A stretch of DNA of 36,194 bases from JBBARC01 sp040400005 (lineage in GTDB: Bacteria; Pseudomonadota; Alphaproteobacteria; Acetobacterales; Acetobacteraceae). Positions within the stretch are counted from its first letter, which is position 1. Each line of letters begins with the position of its first letter. The notes under the pieces were generated by a model. It made no database searches, had not been told where the DNA came from, and worked only from the letters and a program-made list of their open reading frames with translations. The position numbers and the translations under genes were made by a program. Positions 6,630 through 14,846 of the stretch are shown one piece after another. The DNA lies in contig JBBARC010000037.1 in the NCBI GenBank assembly GCA_040400005.1, forward strand, positions 1-36,194. Direction: 5' to 3'.

Positions 6630-7259
6630 ATGAATTACGCCGAGCAGCAGCGTAATCCCCTTCGCCACATTATTGGCCTCACCATCGTGGTGCTGGTGCA
6701 TATTGGCTTGATCTACGCCCTGTTGAACGGGCTGGGCAGCAACATCATTCAAAAGCTGAACGCGCCGCTGGAAACCAAGATCGTGCAGGAGGTCAAACCG
6801 CCGCCGCCCGATCTGCCGCCGCCGCCGCCGCCGCCAGAAATGAAGGCGCCGCCACCGCCCTATATTCCACCGCCGGATATTGCGATCACGGCACCGCCGC
6901 CGCCAAATGCGATCACGGCGGTTAGCCGCATCGCCCCGCCCAGCACGGCGTATCATCCGTCGGCGCCGGCAGTTGCCGATCACGATGTCAGCGAGCGCCC
7001 AATCAGTGGCGGCACGCCGGTTTATCCACCATCGATGGTGGAAGCCGAGCGGGAAGGTTCGGCAAAAGTGTCGTGTTATGTTGACACCGAAGGCCGCACA
7101 TCCAACTGCGCCGTGATCTCGGTTTCCGGCGGCAGCGCATTCGGCGGCTCGGCGCTGGCCTTCGTGCGCGCCCGGCGCTATTCGCCGCGTACTCACAATG
7201 GCCAGGCGATCGCTGCCAACAAAACCTGGGACATCAAGTTCCGGCTCGGCGAGGAATAA
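6630..7259 (+). CDS. tonB: Energy transducer TonB
   Basis: The 209-residue protein has a single N-terminal membrane anchor (about 13-33), a periplasmic linker very rich in proline (runs of PPPP between residues 55 and 110, with K and E interspersed), and a C-terminal TonB domain of about 85 residues starting near SERPISGGTPVYPPSMVEAEREGSAKV. It couples the proton motive force harvested by ExbB/ExbD to outer-membrane receptors. The start at 6630 is preceded by AAAGGAAGG (6615-6623); the frame is open further upstream but without any anchor sequence. It heads an operon with exbB, two exbD genes and a TPR gene. Confidence 0.93.
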   Translation: MNYAEQQRNPLRHIIGLTIVVLVHIGLIYALLNGLGSNIIQKLNAPLETKIVQEVKPPPPDLPPPPPPPEMKAPPPPYIPPPDIAITAPPPPNAITAVSRIAPPSTAYHPSAPAVADHDVSERPISGGTPVYPPSMVEAEREGSAKVSCYVDTEGRTSNCAVISVSGGSAFGGSALAFVRARRYSPRTHNGQAIAANKTWDIKFRLGEE

Positions 7260-7337
7260 GCCGGGCTTCGCTTTTCCATCTTATTTTCACCCTTTCAAAC
7301 CCCAAGCAACATTGGGGATGAGACCTAAGGAGCAGAC

Positions 7338-8408
7338 ATGACCCGGACGACCCGCACCCCCGCACTGGCCGCCCTAACCGCCGCCATGGTTTTTAGCGCC
7401 GCCAGCCTGGCGCCGAGCATCGCCTTCGCCCAAACCCCGGCAGCACCCGAAGCCCCCGCCGCTGCCGCTGCGCCCGCCATGCCCGCACCGCCGGCTAGCG
7501 CGCCGGCAATGGCCGCGCCGGCTGATGCCACGGCAGCGCCCGCCGTACCCGGCGCCCCTGCCCTGCCCGGTGCGCTACCCACCGTTCCCGGCGCCCCCGA
7601 GCCCGCGGCTTTGGCGCCAGGCGCCGCCCCTGCCGTGCCCGCCGCCGATGCCGGTGCCGCCATGGCCCCCAATGCCGCACCGGGCGCCGCACCAGGCGCC
7701 GCACCAGATGCAACCAGGGTTGATCTTGGCAACGGCACCGAAGAGGTCGCCAACCCCTACGGCCTCGGCGCCTTGTGGCAAGGCAGCGACTACATCACCA
7801 AAGGCGTGCTGGTCATGCTCGCCATCATGTCGCTCGGCACCTGGTACATTGTGGTCACCAAAGTGTTCGAACAATCCCGCCTGTTTTCCGCCGCCAAAGA
7901 AGCCGCCGCCAATTTCTGGCAAACCAGTTCGGTGCGCGATGGCGCCGCCAAGCTAAAAGACAGCAGCCCCTTCCGCTACATCGCCGATAGTGGCCTTACC
8001 GCCACCGACCACCACGAAGGCACGCTGGTCGAAGCGATCGACCTGCATACCTGGGTCAGCATGTCCCTCGACCGGTCCGTATCTGTGGTTAATAGCCGCC
8101 TGCAAGGCGGGCTCGCCTTCCTGGCAACCGTCGGTTCCACCGCACCGTTCATCGGCTTGTTTGGCACCGTGTGGGGTATTCTGCACGCGCTCACCGCCAT
8201 CGGCATTGCCGGCCAAGCTTCCATCGACAAGGTCGCCGGCCCGGTGGGCGAAGCGCTGATCATGACCGCCCTTGGTCTAGCAACCGCCGTGCCGGCGGTG
8301 CTCGGCTATAACTGGCTGGTGCGGCGCAACAAGGCAGCGATCGAAAAAGTGCGCAACTTCGCCGCCGATTTGCACGCCGTTCTGATCAAGACCTCGGGCA
8401 AGGCCTAA
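7338..8408 (+). CDS. exbB: ExbB/TolQ-family proton channel with long Ala/Pro N-terminal extension
   Basis: The 356-residue protein is over 100 residues longer than typical ExbB. It has a signal peptide (about 1-33), then about 100 residues of almost only A, P, G and M, then the usual domain: a first membrane segment (GVLVMLAIMSLGTWYIVV, near 155-175), a cytoplasmic loop, and two C-terminal segments with GLFGTVWGILHAL and ALIMTALGLATAVPAVLGYN. It forms the proton channel with ExbD and energises TonB. AAGGAG lies about eight bases before the ATG. The gene is 78 bp after tonB and 4 bp before the first exbD. Confidence 0.92.
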   Translation: MTRTTRTPALAALTAAMVFSAASLAPSIAFAQTPAAPEAPAAAAAPAMPAPPASAPAMAAPADATAAPAVPGAPALPGALPTVPGAPEPAALAPGAAPAVPAADAGAAMAPNAAPGAAPGAAPDATRVDLGNGTEEVANPYGLGALWQGSDYITKGVLVMLAIMSLGTWYIVVTKVFEQSRLFSAAKEAAANFWQTSSVRDGAAKLKDSSPFRYIADSGLTATDHHEGTLVEAIDLHTWVSMSLDRSVSVVNSRLQGGLAFLATVGSTAPFIGLFGTVWGILHALTAIGIAGQASIDKVAGPVGEALIMTALGLATAVPAVLGYNWLVRRNKAAIEKVRNFAADLHAVLIKTSGKA

Positions 8409-8412
8409 ATCC

Positions 8413-8847
8413 ATGTCGATGAATGTTGGCACGTCAGACGGTGATGAAAACGAGTTGGTGTCCACCATCAACACCACACCGCTGGTTGATATCATGCTGG
8501 TGCTGCTGATCATCTTTCTGATCACCATCCCAGTGATGACGCACACGATTCCGGTGCATCTGCCGCAAGACCGCAATCAGGCAACCCAGACCAAGCCTGA
8601 GAACATTGTTATCGCGGTGACCAAGGACGGCACCTATTACTGGAACCAAGCGCCGGTTGCCGACATTCCAGCCTTGCTGGAAAAGCTCAAGAAGGTTGCG
8701 GTGATTGTGCCGCAACCGGAAGTGCATATCCGCGCCGATGAAGATGGCCGCTACGAATTTGTCGGCAAAGTGGTGGTGGCGCTGCAACGCGCCGGCATCC
8801 TCAAAATCGCCTTTATTACCGAACCACCCGGCGGCACAGGCAAATAA
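8413..8847 (+). CDS. exbD: Biopolymer transport protein ExbD (first copy)
   Basis: A 144-residue protein: a short cytoplasmic N-terminus, one membrane segment (about 23-43) that carries the essential aspartate in TTPLVDIMLVLLIIF (D26), and a periplasmic domain of about 95 residues. It works with ExbB to use the proton gradient. It begins 4 bp after exbB. A second, divergent ExbD follows, an arrangement seen in Xanthomonas and many alphaproteobacteria. Confidence 0.93.
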   Translation: MSMNVGTSDGDENELVSTINTTPLVDIMLVLLIIFLITIPVMTHTIPVHLPQDRNQATQTKPENIVIAVTKDGTYYWNQAPVADIPALLEKLKKVAVIVPQPEVHIRADEDGRYEFVGKVVVALQRAGILKIAFITEPPGGTGK

Positions 8848-8897
8848 CCGCCTGCCCCGCCGCCATTTTTAGCGACTACACGATAGGTTTTTGAAAC

Positions 8898-9332
8898 ATG
8901 AGCATGCAGGTAGGATCTTCTGGCGACGGTGATGAAGCCGAGGTGATGCTGGACATGAACACCACCCCGCTGATCGACGTGATGCTGGTGCTGCTGGTGA
9001 TGCTGATCATCACCATCCCCATCCAAACCCACGCGGTAAAGCTGGACATGCCAGCCGGCAACCCGCCGCCGCCCTTGGTACAGCCCACGGTGGTAACCAT
9101 CGACGTTGATTTTGATGGCACCATTTCCTGGAACGGCACCGCCATCACCAGCGAACAGGATCTGCGCGACCACATCACCTCGGCCGCCGCCATGCCTGAT
9201 CAACCCGAAGTGCATCTCAACCCCAATAAGCTTGCAACCTACAAATACGTCGCCCACGTCATGGCGACAGCGCAGCGCCTGGGCCTGAAAAAGCTCGGCC
9301 TAGTTGGCAACGAACAATTTCCTGGGCCGTAA
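8898..9332 (+). CDS. exbD: Biopolymer transport protein ExbD (second copy)
   Basis: Also 144 residues, with the same layout: D/E-rich N-terminus, membrane segment in NTTPLIDVMLVLLVMLIITIP with the proton-carrying aspartate, and a periplasmic domain that differs strongly from the first copy. The N-terminal MSMxVGxS is shared, pointing to duplication followed by divergence. It lies 50 bp after the first exbD and 4 bp before the TPR gene. The two copies may form mixed ExbD dimers or serve different receptors. Confidence 0.92.
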   Translation: MSMQVGSSGDGDEAEVMLDMNTTPLIDVMLVLLVMLIITIPIQTHAVKLDMPAGNPPPPLVQPTVVTIDVDFDGTISWNGTAITSEQDLRDHITSAAAMPDQPEVHLNPNKLATYKYVAHVMATAQRLGLKKLGLVGNEQFPGP

Positions 9333-9336
9333 AATC

Positions 9337-10551
9337 ATGATGCGTTTGTCATTTCGTGCGGCCCTGCTTGCCGCTGCCTTCGCTTGTGCAACCCCGCTGG
9401 CGGCCCACGCCGACACCATGCGCCCGGAAGTGGGCAAGCCGTTGCAGGCCGCAAGGGCATCCATGGCGCGCGGCAACTACACCGCCGCCATGGCGCAAAT
9501 TCACACCGCCGAAGCCGCGCGCAACCGCACCGCCGACGAAAATTTTACCATCCTGCAAATGCGCGCCGCCGTCGCCATGGGCAGCCATGATTTTGCTGCG
9601 GCCTCGCGCGCCTACCAGGATTTGCTCGCATCGGGCCGCCTTGGCGCCGGCGAACAGCAAAAAGTGCTGATGGCGCAAGCCAGCATGGCCTACCAGCAAA
9701 AAAATTATGCAGCCACCATCACCTGGATCGACAAATACAAGCGCGCCGGCGGCACCTCGGCCGAGATGAACGCGCTGCTTATTCAATCCTATTACCTGCA
9801 AGGCGATTTCGCCAGCGCCGCCCGCCTGCAGGCAAACGCGATAAACGCAATTTTGCGCGCCGGCCACGCCCCCAGCGAACAAGATCTGCAGTTGCTGGCA
9901 AGCTGCCACGACAATTTGCACAATGCGGCCGCGTTTTTAAGCAGCATGAAATTGCTGGTCACCTACTATCCCAAACCCGATTACTGGGCACATCTGCTGC
10001 ACGCTGTTCTGGCCAAACCCGGCTTCGCTGATCGCCTGCAACTGGACGTACTGCGCTTTAAGCTGGCGGAAGGCCTAACCACCGACCCGAAAGACTATTT
10101 CGAGGCTATTCTGCTGGCCCTGCAAGTACCCTTGCCCGGTGAAGCGCAAAAAACGATCGATGACGCCTACGCCAAAGGCATTTTTGGCACCGGCCCGGAA
10201 GCCCCGCGCCAGCAGCGCCTGCGCGATAAAGTGGCCTCCACTGCCAAAGAGATCGCCAAAACCCTGGCCGCCGACACAATTGCCGCACAGACCGAACACG
10301 ACGGCAACCATTTGTTTGCCCTGGCCGAAATCACCGTCGCCGATGGTAAAACCGCCGACGGCATCGAGATGATGAAAACCGCTATGGCGCGTGATGGGCT
10401 GACCCACCCGGAAGACGCCAAACTACATCTGGCGCTGGCCTATCTTGCCGCGGGCAAAAAAACTGATGCGGTAAAAATGCTGCGCAGCGTTAGCGGCACC
10501 GATGGCGCCGCCGATATTGCCCAACTCTGGCTGCTAAAAATCGGCCACTAA
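9337..10551 (+). CDS. Exported TPR-repeat protein of the TonB operon
   Basis: The 404-residue protein has a signal peptide (MMRLSFRAALLAAAFACATPLAAHA) and a helical body with tetratricopeptide-like repeats: for example ARASMARGNYTAAMAQIHTA, MAQASMAYQQKNYAATITWI, and near the end LHLALAYLAAGKKTDAVKML. The start at 9337 lies just after the exbD stop; the frame is open to a TTG at 9304 but that would exclude the signal. TPR proteins often accompany ExbB-ExbD-ExbD sets (compare TtpC in Vibrio TonB systems), probably as periplasmic assembly or coupling factors; that role is inferred from context. Confidence 0.8.
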   Translation: MMRLSFRAALLAAAFACATPLAAHADTMRPEVGKPLQAARASMARGNYTAAMAQIHTAEAARNRTADENFTILQMRAAVAMGSHDFAAASRAYQDLLASGRLGAGEQQKVLMAQASMAYQQKNYAATITWIDKYKRAGGTSAEMNALLIQSYYLQGDFASAARLQANAINAILRAGHAPSEQDLQLLASCHDNLHNAAAFLSSMKLLVTYYPKPDYWAHLLHAVLAKPGFADRLQLDVLRFKLAEGLTTDPKDYFEAILLALQVPLPGEAQKTIDDAYAKGIFGTGPEAPRQQRLRDKVASTAKEIAKTLAADTIAAQTEHDGNHLFALAEITVADGKTADGIEMMKTAMARDGLTHPEDAKLHLALAYLAAGKKTDAVKMLRSVSGTDGAADIAQLWLLKIGH

Positions 10552-10735
10552 TCGGGCCCATCGCGCCTGAAATTCACATCCAGCGGGTAGCGAAATTGCC
10601 GGGCGGCCAGCACATTTAGCCGCACCAGCCGGCCGCCGGCGATGTCGCCGGCCACCATGTGATCGGGCATGTTGCCGCAGCCCAACCCTGCCCGCAGCAA
10701 CGCTTGCTTGGCGCCCCAATCGCCCGTTTTGGCGC
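10548..10735 (-). pseudogene. C-terminal remnant of a LysR-family transcriptional regulator
   Basis: The minus-strand frame ending at a TAG (10548-10550) reads GAKQALLRAGLGCGNMPDH followed by MVAGDIAGGRLVRLNV. This is the typical last part of a LysR-type effector domain (usual form: GAKHALLRAGLGWGNMP..LV..DLAAGRLVRL). Only about 60 codons survive: upstream the frame runs into repeats and then the antisense of the pirin gene, with no helix-turn-helix region. Pirin genes commonly have a divergent LysR regulator, so this is probably the remains of pirin's former regulator. Its stop overlaps the end of the TPR gene. Confidence 0.7.
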
Positions 10736-10787
10736 GCCGCCGCCCGCCAACCCGGCGCGCATACCAAATCCCCCTGCCGCCGCGAAA

Positions 10788-10835
10788 CCGGCGGCAGGCC
10801 CCTTTTGCTAGCCGGCGGCAGGCCCCTTTTGCTAG
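10788..10835. repeat. Perfect 24-bp tandem duplication upstream of the pirin gene
   Basis: Two exact 24-bp units, each with CCGGCGGCAGG and CCCCTTTTGCTAG, lie directly before the pirin start, between it and the LysR remnant. In frame they read as a repeated RRQAPFA, but this precedes the conserved protein. Confidence 0.9.
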
Positions 10836-10848
10836 AAAGCCAAAACCC

Positions 10849-11547
10849 ATGATCACCATCCGCAAATCCGCCGATCGCGGCATCAGCCGGTTTTCCTGGC
10901 TCGATAGCCGCCACAGCTTTTCGTTTGGTGAGTATGACAACCCCAACCACAGGCAGTTCGGCCCGTTGCGCGTAATTAACGAAGATATGGTCGCACCCGG
11001 CGCCGGCTTCCCCACCCACCCCCATCGCGAGATGGAAATTGTAACCTGGGTGCTTTCGGGGGCCCTGGCCCATAAAGATAACAGCGGCGGCCAAGATGTG
11101 ATCCGCCCCGGCGATATTCAACGCATGTCGGCCGGCACCGGCATCACCCATTCCGAATTTAACGCCTCCGCCACCGACCCCGTGCACCTGCTGCAAATCT
11201 GGCTGCTGCCAGCCGTGCCCAATCTCACTCCCGGCTACGAACAAAAAGCCATCCCCCTCACACCAAATGGCCTCACCCTGCTGGCAGCACACGATGGCCG
11301 CCACGGCGCCGTTACCATCCACCAAACGGTCGATCTGTGGGCGGCAACGCTCGCCCCCGGCCAAACCACGTCCTTCACCCCAGCCTTCCCCACCCGAATA
11401 CAGTGGCTTCAAGTGGCGCAGGGCGGTCTATCGGTAAACGGCATTGACCTTTCCGCCGGCGACGGGGCCGCCATCACCGGCGAATCGGCCCTCACCCTGC
11501 ACGCCACATCTGACACGCAGGCGCTAATTTTCGATATGGCGGCCTAA
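10849..11547 (+). CDS. Pirin family protein
   Basis: The 232-residue protein starts MITIRKSADRG, typical of bacterial pirins (YhhW type). The N-terminal cupin contains the metal-binding histidines in FPTHPHREMEIVTWVLSG and GTGITHSEFN. Bacterial pirins of this type can act as quercetin dioxygenases or as redox-related regulators; the substrate here cannot be told. The frame is open 180 bp upstream, but that part is repeat and remnant DNA, so the ATG at 10849 is chosen. No clear Shine-Dalgarno site is visible. A LysR remnant lies on the other strand upstream. Confidence 0.9.
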   Translation: MITIRKSADRGISRFSWLDSRHSFSFGEYDNPNHRQFGPLRVINEDMVAPGAGFPTHPHREMEIVTWVLSGALAHKDNSGGQDVIRPGDIQRMSAGTGITHSEFNASATDPVHLLQIWLLPAVPNLTPGYEQKAIPLTPNGLTLLAAHDGRHGAVTIHQTVDLWAATLAPGQTTSFTPAFPTRIQWLQVAQGGLSVNGIDLSAGDGAAITGESALTLHATSDTQALIFDMAA

Positions 11548-11857
11548 TTGGCATGATTTTGGGCAAGGCCTGCCATCGTCATTACACATAACTGTGGCCT
11601 TGTGATCACAGAAGCCCGCTTTAGCGGCATGTTTGGCATGTAACCGGTTGCGCCGTTCGGTCACTCAACGGCAGGGTTGTGTATCACGGTCGTCGCAATC
11701 TCTCTGCGTGTGTCAGCCGCGCGGTTATTGGCCTTCCCCTCAAGGGTTGCCATCAGCCGCGCGGCTTAATCGCACAGGCAGGCCAAAGGGGCGGCGCGCC
11801 GGGTGCATCCACGCCATTCGGCATGGATTCGCCCTAACCTTATGTCTTGGGGGACAT
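11548..11857. other. Leader region of the TonB-dependent receptor gene
   Basis: No gene is seen. The stretch contains the perfect palindrome TGTGATCACA (11601-11610), a small hairpin (CCGC-TTTA-GCGG near 11615), and CAGCCGCGCGG twice, about 40 bp apart. The receptor frame stays open through it from 11633, but the signal peptide starts at 11858. Confidence 0.5.
11601..11610. promoter_or_regulatory. Palindrome TGTGATCACA upstream of the TonB-dependent receptor
   Basis: A perfect 10-bp palindrome about 250 bp before the receptor start. Related 10-mers sit upstream of the tonB operon and the binding-protein operon. It might bind a dimeric regulator; this is unproven. Confidence 0.3.
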
Positions 11858-14671
11858 ATGTACACAGATAAGCGTTCCTTCCGGCAGGGCTTAATGGTGT
11901 TCACGGCGGCAAGCCTCGTGTTCGCCATTGCTCCTGTCACCGGCGCCCGCGCACAAACTGCGCCAGCCGCCGCACCTGCTGCTGCCACCACCGAAAGCAT
12001 TGTGGTCACCGGTTCGCGCATCAAGCGCAGCAACGCAACCTCCGATGCGCCGGTATCGATCATCTCGGCCGAGGATATTAAACACTCCGGCGCGCAGACG
12101 ATCGAAGATGTGCTGCAGCGCATCCCGTCCATCGGCACCGGCGGCCTGTATTCCACCACCAATAACGGTGGCGAAGGCGCCAGCTGCACCGATTTGCGCA
12201 ACCTTGGCGTTAACCGCACCCTGGTGCTGGTCAACAGCAAGCGCTTTGTGCAGACCGGCTCGCAGATATCTTCCTGTGTCGATCTCAACAACATTCCGTT
12301 GGCCTTGGTCGACCACATCGATGTGCTGAAAGATGGTGCATCCACCATTTACGGCGCCGATGCGGTGGCCGGCGTGATCAACGTTATCCTCAAAAAGAAC
12401 TTTACCGGCACCCAGGTTAACATCGATGGCGGCATTGCCGGCCAGGGTGATAGCAAAACCGGCAAAATCAGCGTCACCACTGGCGCTAATTTCGATAAGG
12501 GTAACTTTACCCTTAGCGGCGGCTACGACAGCCGCGGCGAAATTGCCCAGAAAGATCGCGATTGGGCGAACCCGGTTCGCACCGACAACGTGCAGCGTTC
12601 CTACGTGCGCCACGGTTCGGGCATTCCGTTGGGCGGCCGCATTTTCGACGGCCCGAACGTCGATCCGAACCTCGCACTTGGCTTGAACGAATTGGCGCTG
12701 GGCAATGGCCAAACCAAGGGCTTTAGCAATAAAACTGATCGCTTCAACTGGGGCGATCGCACCTGGCTTGCGGGCGCCCAGGTAAAATACAATTTCGATG
12801 GTTCGGTGAACTACGAAATCACCGATGATATGCAGTTCTATGCGAACGGTTACTACAACCACAACCACACCGAACAGCAACTGGCGCCTCTGCCGGTAAC
12901 TGGTGCCGCCACCGGCGGCCAGGGCCCGACCGATCTGATCGTGCCCAACGGCAACCCGTTCCTGACCGAACTTGGCATCACCGAAGACGTGGCCCTGTAT
13001 AAGCGCCTTAACGAATTCGGCAACCGCCATTACTACCAGGATACCAATACCTTCCAAGGCACCGGCGGCCTCCGCGGCTCGCTGCGCTATGGTTGGGATT
13101 ACGATGTATTCTTCAACTATGGCCGTTCGGAAAAGACCGAAGAAGAAAGCAACGTGGTCAACTACGTGCGGTTGGAACAAGAGCTTGGCGCCCGCCAAAC
13201 CTTTGATCCTACCGCTGCAGTGCCCGCCGATGCCGTGGTTTACGACCCCACCTACTGCACCAATTCGGCTGGTTGCGTTCTGATCAATCCGTTCGGCCAG
13301 CATGGCATCAGCCAAGCCGGTGTTAATTATGCCCGCGTCAATACCCATGTCAGCACGGCGTTTTCCATGCGCCAGTTTGGTGGCAGCTTAACCAACAACG
13401 ACGTGTTCGATCTGCCCTACGGGCCGCTCGGCCTGTCGATGGGCGTCGAAAACCGCCACGAAGAAGGCGAATACGTGCCCGATCCGCTGGTGCTGGGTGG
13501 CTACACCACAGACTCGATCAACCAGCCCACCAAAGGTGGTTTCTCGGTCACCGAGCTTTACACCGAAGCCTCGATCCCGCTGCTGAGCAATCTACCTTTC
13601 GTTAAAGACCTCAGCATCAATGCCTCGGGCCGCTACTTCGATTACGACACTTTCGGCCCTGGTGCCGTGTGGAAGTTCGAAGCCGATTACTCCCCCACCC
13701 AGGATATCAAGTTCCGCGGCTCGTTGGGCACTGGCTTCCGCCAGCCCGCGATCTACGAACTGTATGGGGGTAATTATGTCAGCTACAATGGCATCACCGA
13801 TCCGTGCGCAAACTCCACGGCCACCGGTGGCAACCTTGCTGCTAACTGCACTAAGGTAAATGCCGCAGACGTAACCAGCACCAACGGCCAGGTGCAAACA
13901 CTGCAAGGCGGTAACGCTCATTTGCAGCCAGAGGCGTCGCAAAGCTGGGGCTTTGGCACGGTGATCACACCGCGCTGGACACCACGTTTGGCGATCACGG
14001 TGGATTACTGGAAATACAAAATCCAGCAAACCATCAGCGCCGTTCAGTCGCAGACGATTCTTGATGAGTGCTACAACAGCCTCAACTTCTCCAGCGCCTT
14101 TTGCTCGCAGGTAAGCCCGCGCGATGGTCTGCATCAGCTCACCCTGGTGTCTGCCCTCGACCAAAACCTGGGCGTTACCAAAACCGACGGTATCGACGTC
14201 AACTTTGATTACTCGATCCCGCTCGGCAACATGGGCACCCTCGCCCTGCGCGATGACTTCCAGAACCTGATCAGCTACAAAAGCCAGGATTACACCAACG
14301 GGCCGTTCCACGAATACGCGGGTTACTTAATCGTGCCGCAGCCGGGGAACTACGGCTATGCCCGTATCAAGAACAACACGTTCATTGATTGGACCTACGG
14401 CAATCTGGGCTTAGGCTATCGCACCCGTTACATCGGTGGCATGGGCTACTATCAGGTTGACCCTACCGGCGTTGCCATTCGCGCACCGGCCATTCTGTAC
14501 CACGACATCTCGGCATCGTACAAATGGCGCAACATCGATACCACCTTCGGTATCGACAACGTGTTCGATAAATCCCCGCCGCTTGCCAACGATGGCGTAA
14601 CCAACACCAACACCAACGTCTACGATGTGGTCGGCCGCTTCTTCTACCTGAAGACGACCATGAAGTTCTGA
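11858..14671 (+). CDS. TonB-dependent outer-membrane receptor, probable peptide/nutrient uptake
   Basis: The 937-residue protein has a signal peptide (to about ARAQ, residue 33), a TonB box-like ESIVVTGSRI, a plug domain (SAEDIKHSGAQTIEDVLQRI, then LVDHIDVLKDGASTIYGADA) and a large beta barrel ending in aromatic FFYLKTTMKF with terminal F, the usual outer-membrane insertion signal. Several cysteine pairs are present in plug and barrel. The start at 11858 is an ATG next to GGGGGACAT. The substrate is not shown by sequence; the adjacent peptide-type transporter and binding proteins suggest peptides, with siderophore uptake less likely. TonB, ExbB and ExbD for it may come from the operon 1.3 kb upstream. 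A strong terminator follows. Confidence 0.9.
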   Translation: MYTDKRSFRQGLMVFTAASLVFAIAPVTGARAQTAPAAAPAAATTESIVVTGSRIKRSNATSDAPVSIISAEDIKHSGAQTIEDVLQRIPSIGTGGLYSTTNNGGEGASCTDLRNLGVNRTLVLVNSKRFVQTGSQISSCVDLNNIPLALVDHIDVLKDGASTIYGADAVAGVINVILKKNFTGTQVNIDGGIAGQGDSKTGKISVTTGANFDKGNFTLSGGYDSRGEIAQKDRDWANPVRTDNVQRSYVRHGSGIPLGGRIFDGPNVDPNLALGLNELALGNGQTKGFSNKTDRFNWGDRTWLAGAQVKYNFDGSVNYEITDDMQFYANGYYNHNHTEQQLAPLPVTGAATGGQGPTDLIVPNGNPFLTELGITEDVALYKRLNEFGNRHYYQDTNTFQGTGGLRGSLRYGWDYDVFFNYGRSEKTEEESNVVNYVRLEQELGARQTFDPTAAVPADAVVYDPTYCTNSAGCVLINPFGQHGISQAGVNYARVNTHVSTAFSMRQFGGSLTNNDVFDLPYGPLGLSMGVENRHEEGEYVPDPLVLGGYTTDSINQPTKGGFSVTELYTEASIPLLSNLPFVKDLSINASGRYFDYDTFGPGAVWKFEADYSPTQDIKFRGSLGTGFRQPAIYELYGGNYVSYNGITDPCANSTATGGNLAANCTKVNAADVTSTNGQVQTLQGGNAHLQPEASQSWGFGTVITPRWTPRLAITVDYWKYKIQQTISAVQSQTILDECYNSLNFSSAFCSQVSPRDGLHQLTLVSALDQNLGVTKTDGIDVNFDYSIPLGNMGTLALRDDFQNLISYKSQDYTNGPFHEYAGYLIVPQPGNYGYARIKNNTFIDWTYGNLGLGYRTRYIGGMGYYQVDPTGVAIRAPAILYHDISASYKWRNIDTTFGIDNVFDKSPPLANDGVTNTNTNVYDVVGRFFYLKTTMKF

Positions 14672-14686
14672 TCCGCCAAAAGCGAC

Positions 14687-14714
14687 GGTGCCCCACGGTT
14701 TACCGCGGGGCACC
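14687..14714 (+). terminator. Strong GC-rich hairpin after the receptor gene
   Basis: GGTGCCCC and GGGGCACC, extended by ACGG/CCGC, pair around a TTTA loop 15 bp after the stop. There is no T-tract, so it may protect the 3' end, with the terminator at 14737 doing the termination. Confidence 0.5.
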
Positions 14715-14736
14715 TAAGCCTAAGGCTCTCTACCAA

Positions 14737-14770
14737 GGGTGGCACCCACAAGGTGCCGCCCTTTCTTTTT
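14737..14770 (+). terminator. Rho-independent terminator of the TonB-dependent receptor gene
   Basis: GGGTGGCACC pairs with GGTGCCGCCC (one G-T wobble) around a five-base loop and is followed by TTTCTTTTT. This separates the receptor transcript from the binding-protein operon. Confidence 0.85.
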
Positions 14771-14811
14771 GTGCGCCACGCACTGGCGACGCGCCCCAAC
14801 ATCGGCCACAG

Positions 14812-14821
14812 TGTGATCACG
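14812..14821. promoter_or_regulatory. Palindromic motif TGTGATCACG upstream of binding protein 1
   Basis: It lies 26 bp before the ATG at 14847 and resembles the motifs at 6248 and 11601. At this distance it could act as an operator, but no promoter boxes are clear. Confidence 0.3.
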
Positions 14822-14846
14822 TTTTTGACTGGCGGAACCTAACCAC

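Noticed and set aside
6310..6633. Plus-strand open frame of 107 codons before tonB
   Set aside because: Alanine-rich and made partly of a 15-bp tandem repeat, no ribosome site, overlaps the tonB start, no family recognised.
10534..11412. Minus-strand open frame of 292 codons across the pirin gene
   Set aside because: Antisense to pirin and begins with a repetitive GGEGWGEGRG string; only the other minus frame at 10548-10735 has a recognisable (LysR) signature.
11891..13348. Long open frame of 485 codons on the minus strand inside the TonB-dependent receptor gene
   Set aside because: It is the antisense of a well-conserved receptor in GC-rich DNA; its product is compositionally odd and shows no domain.
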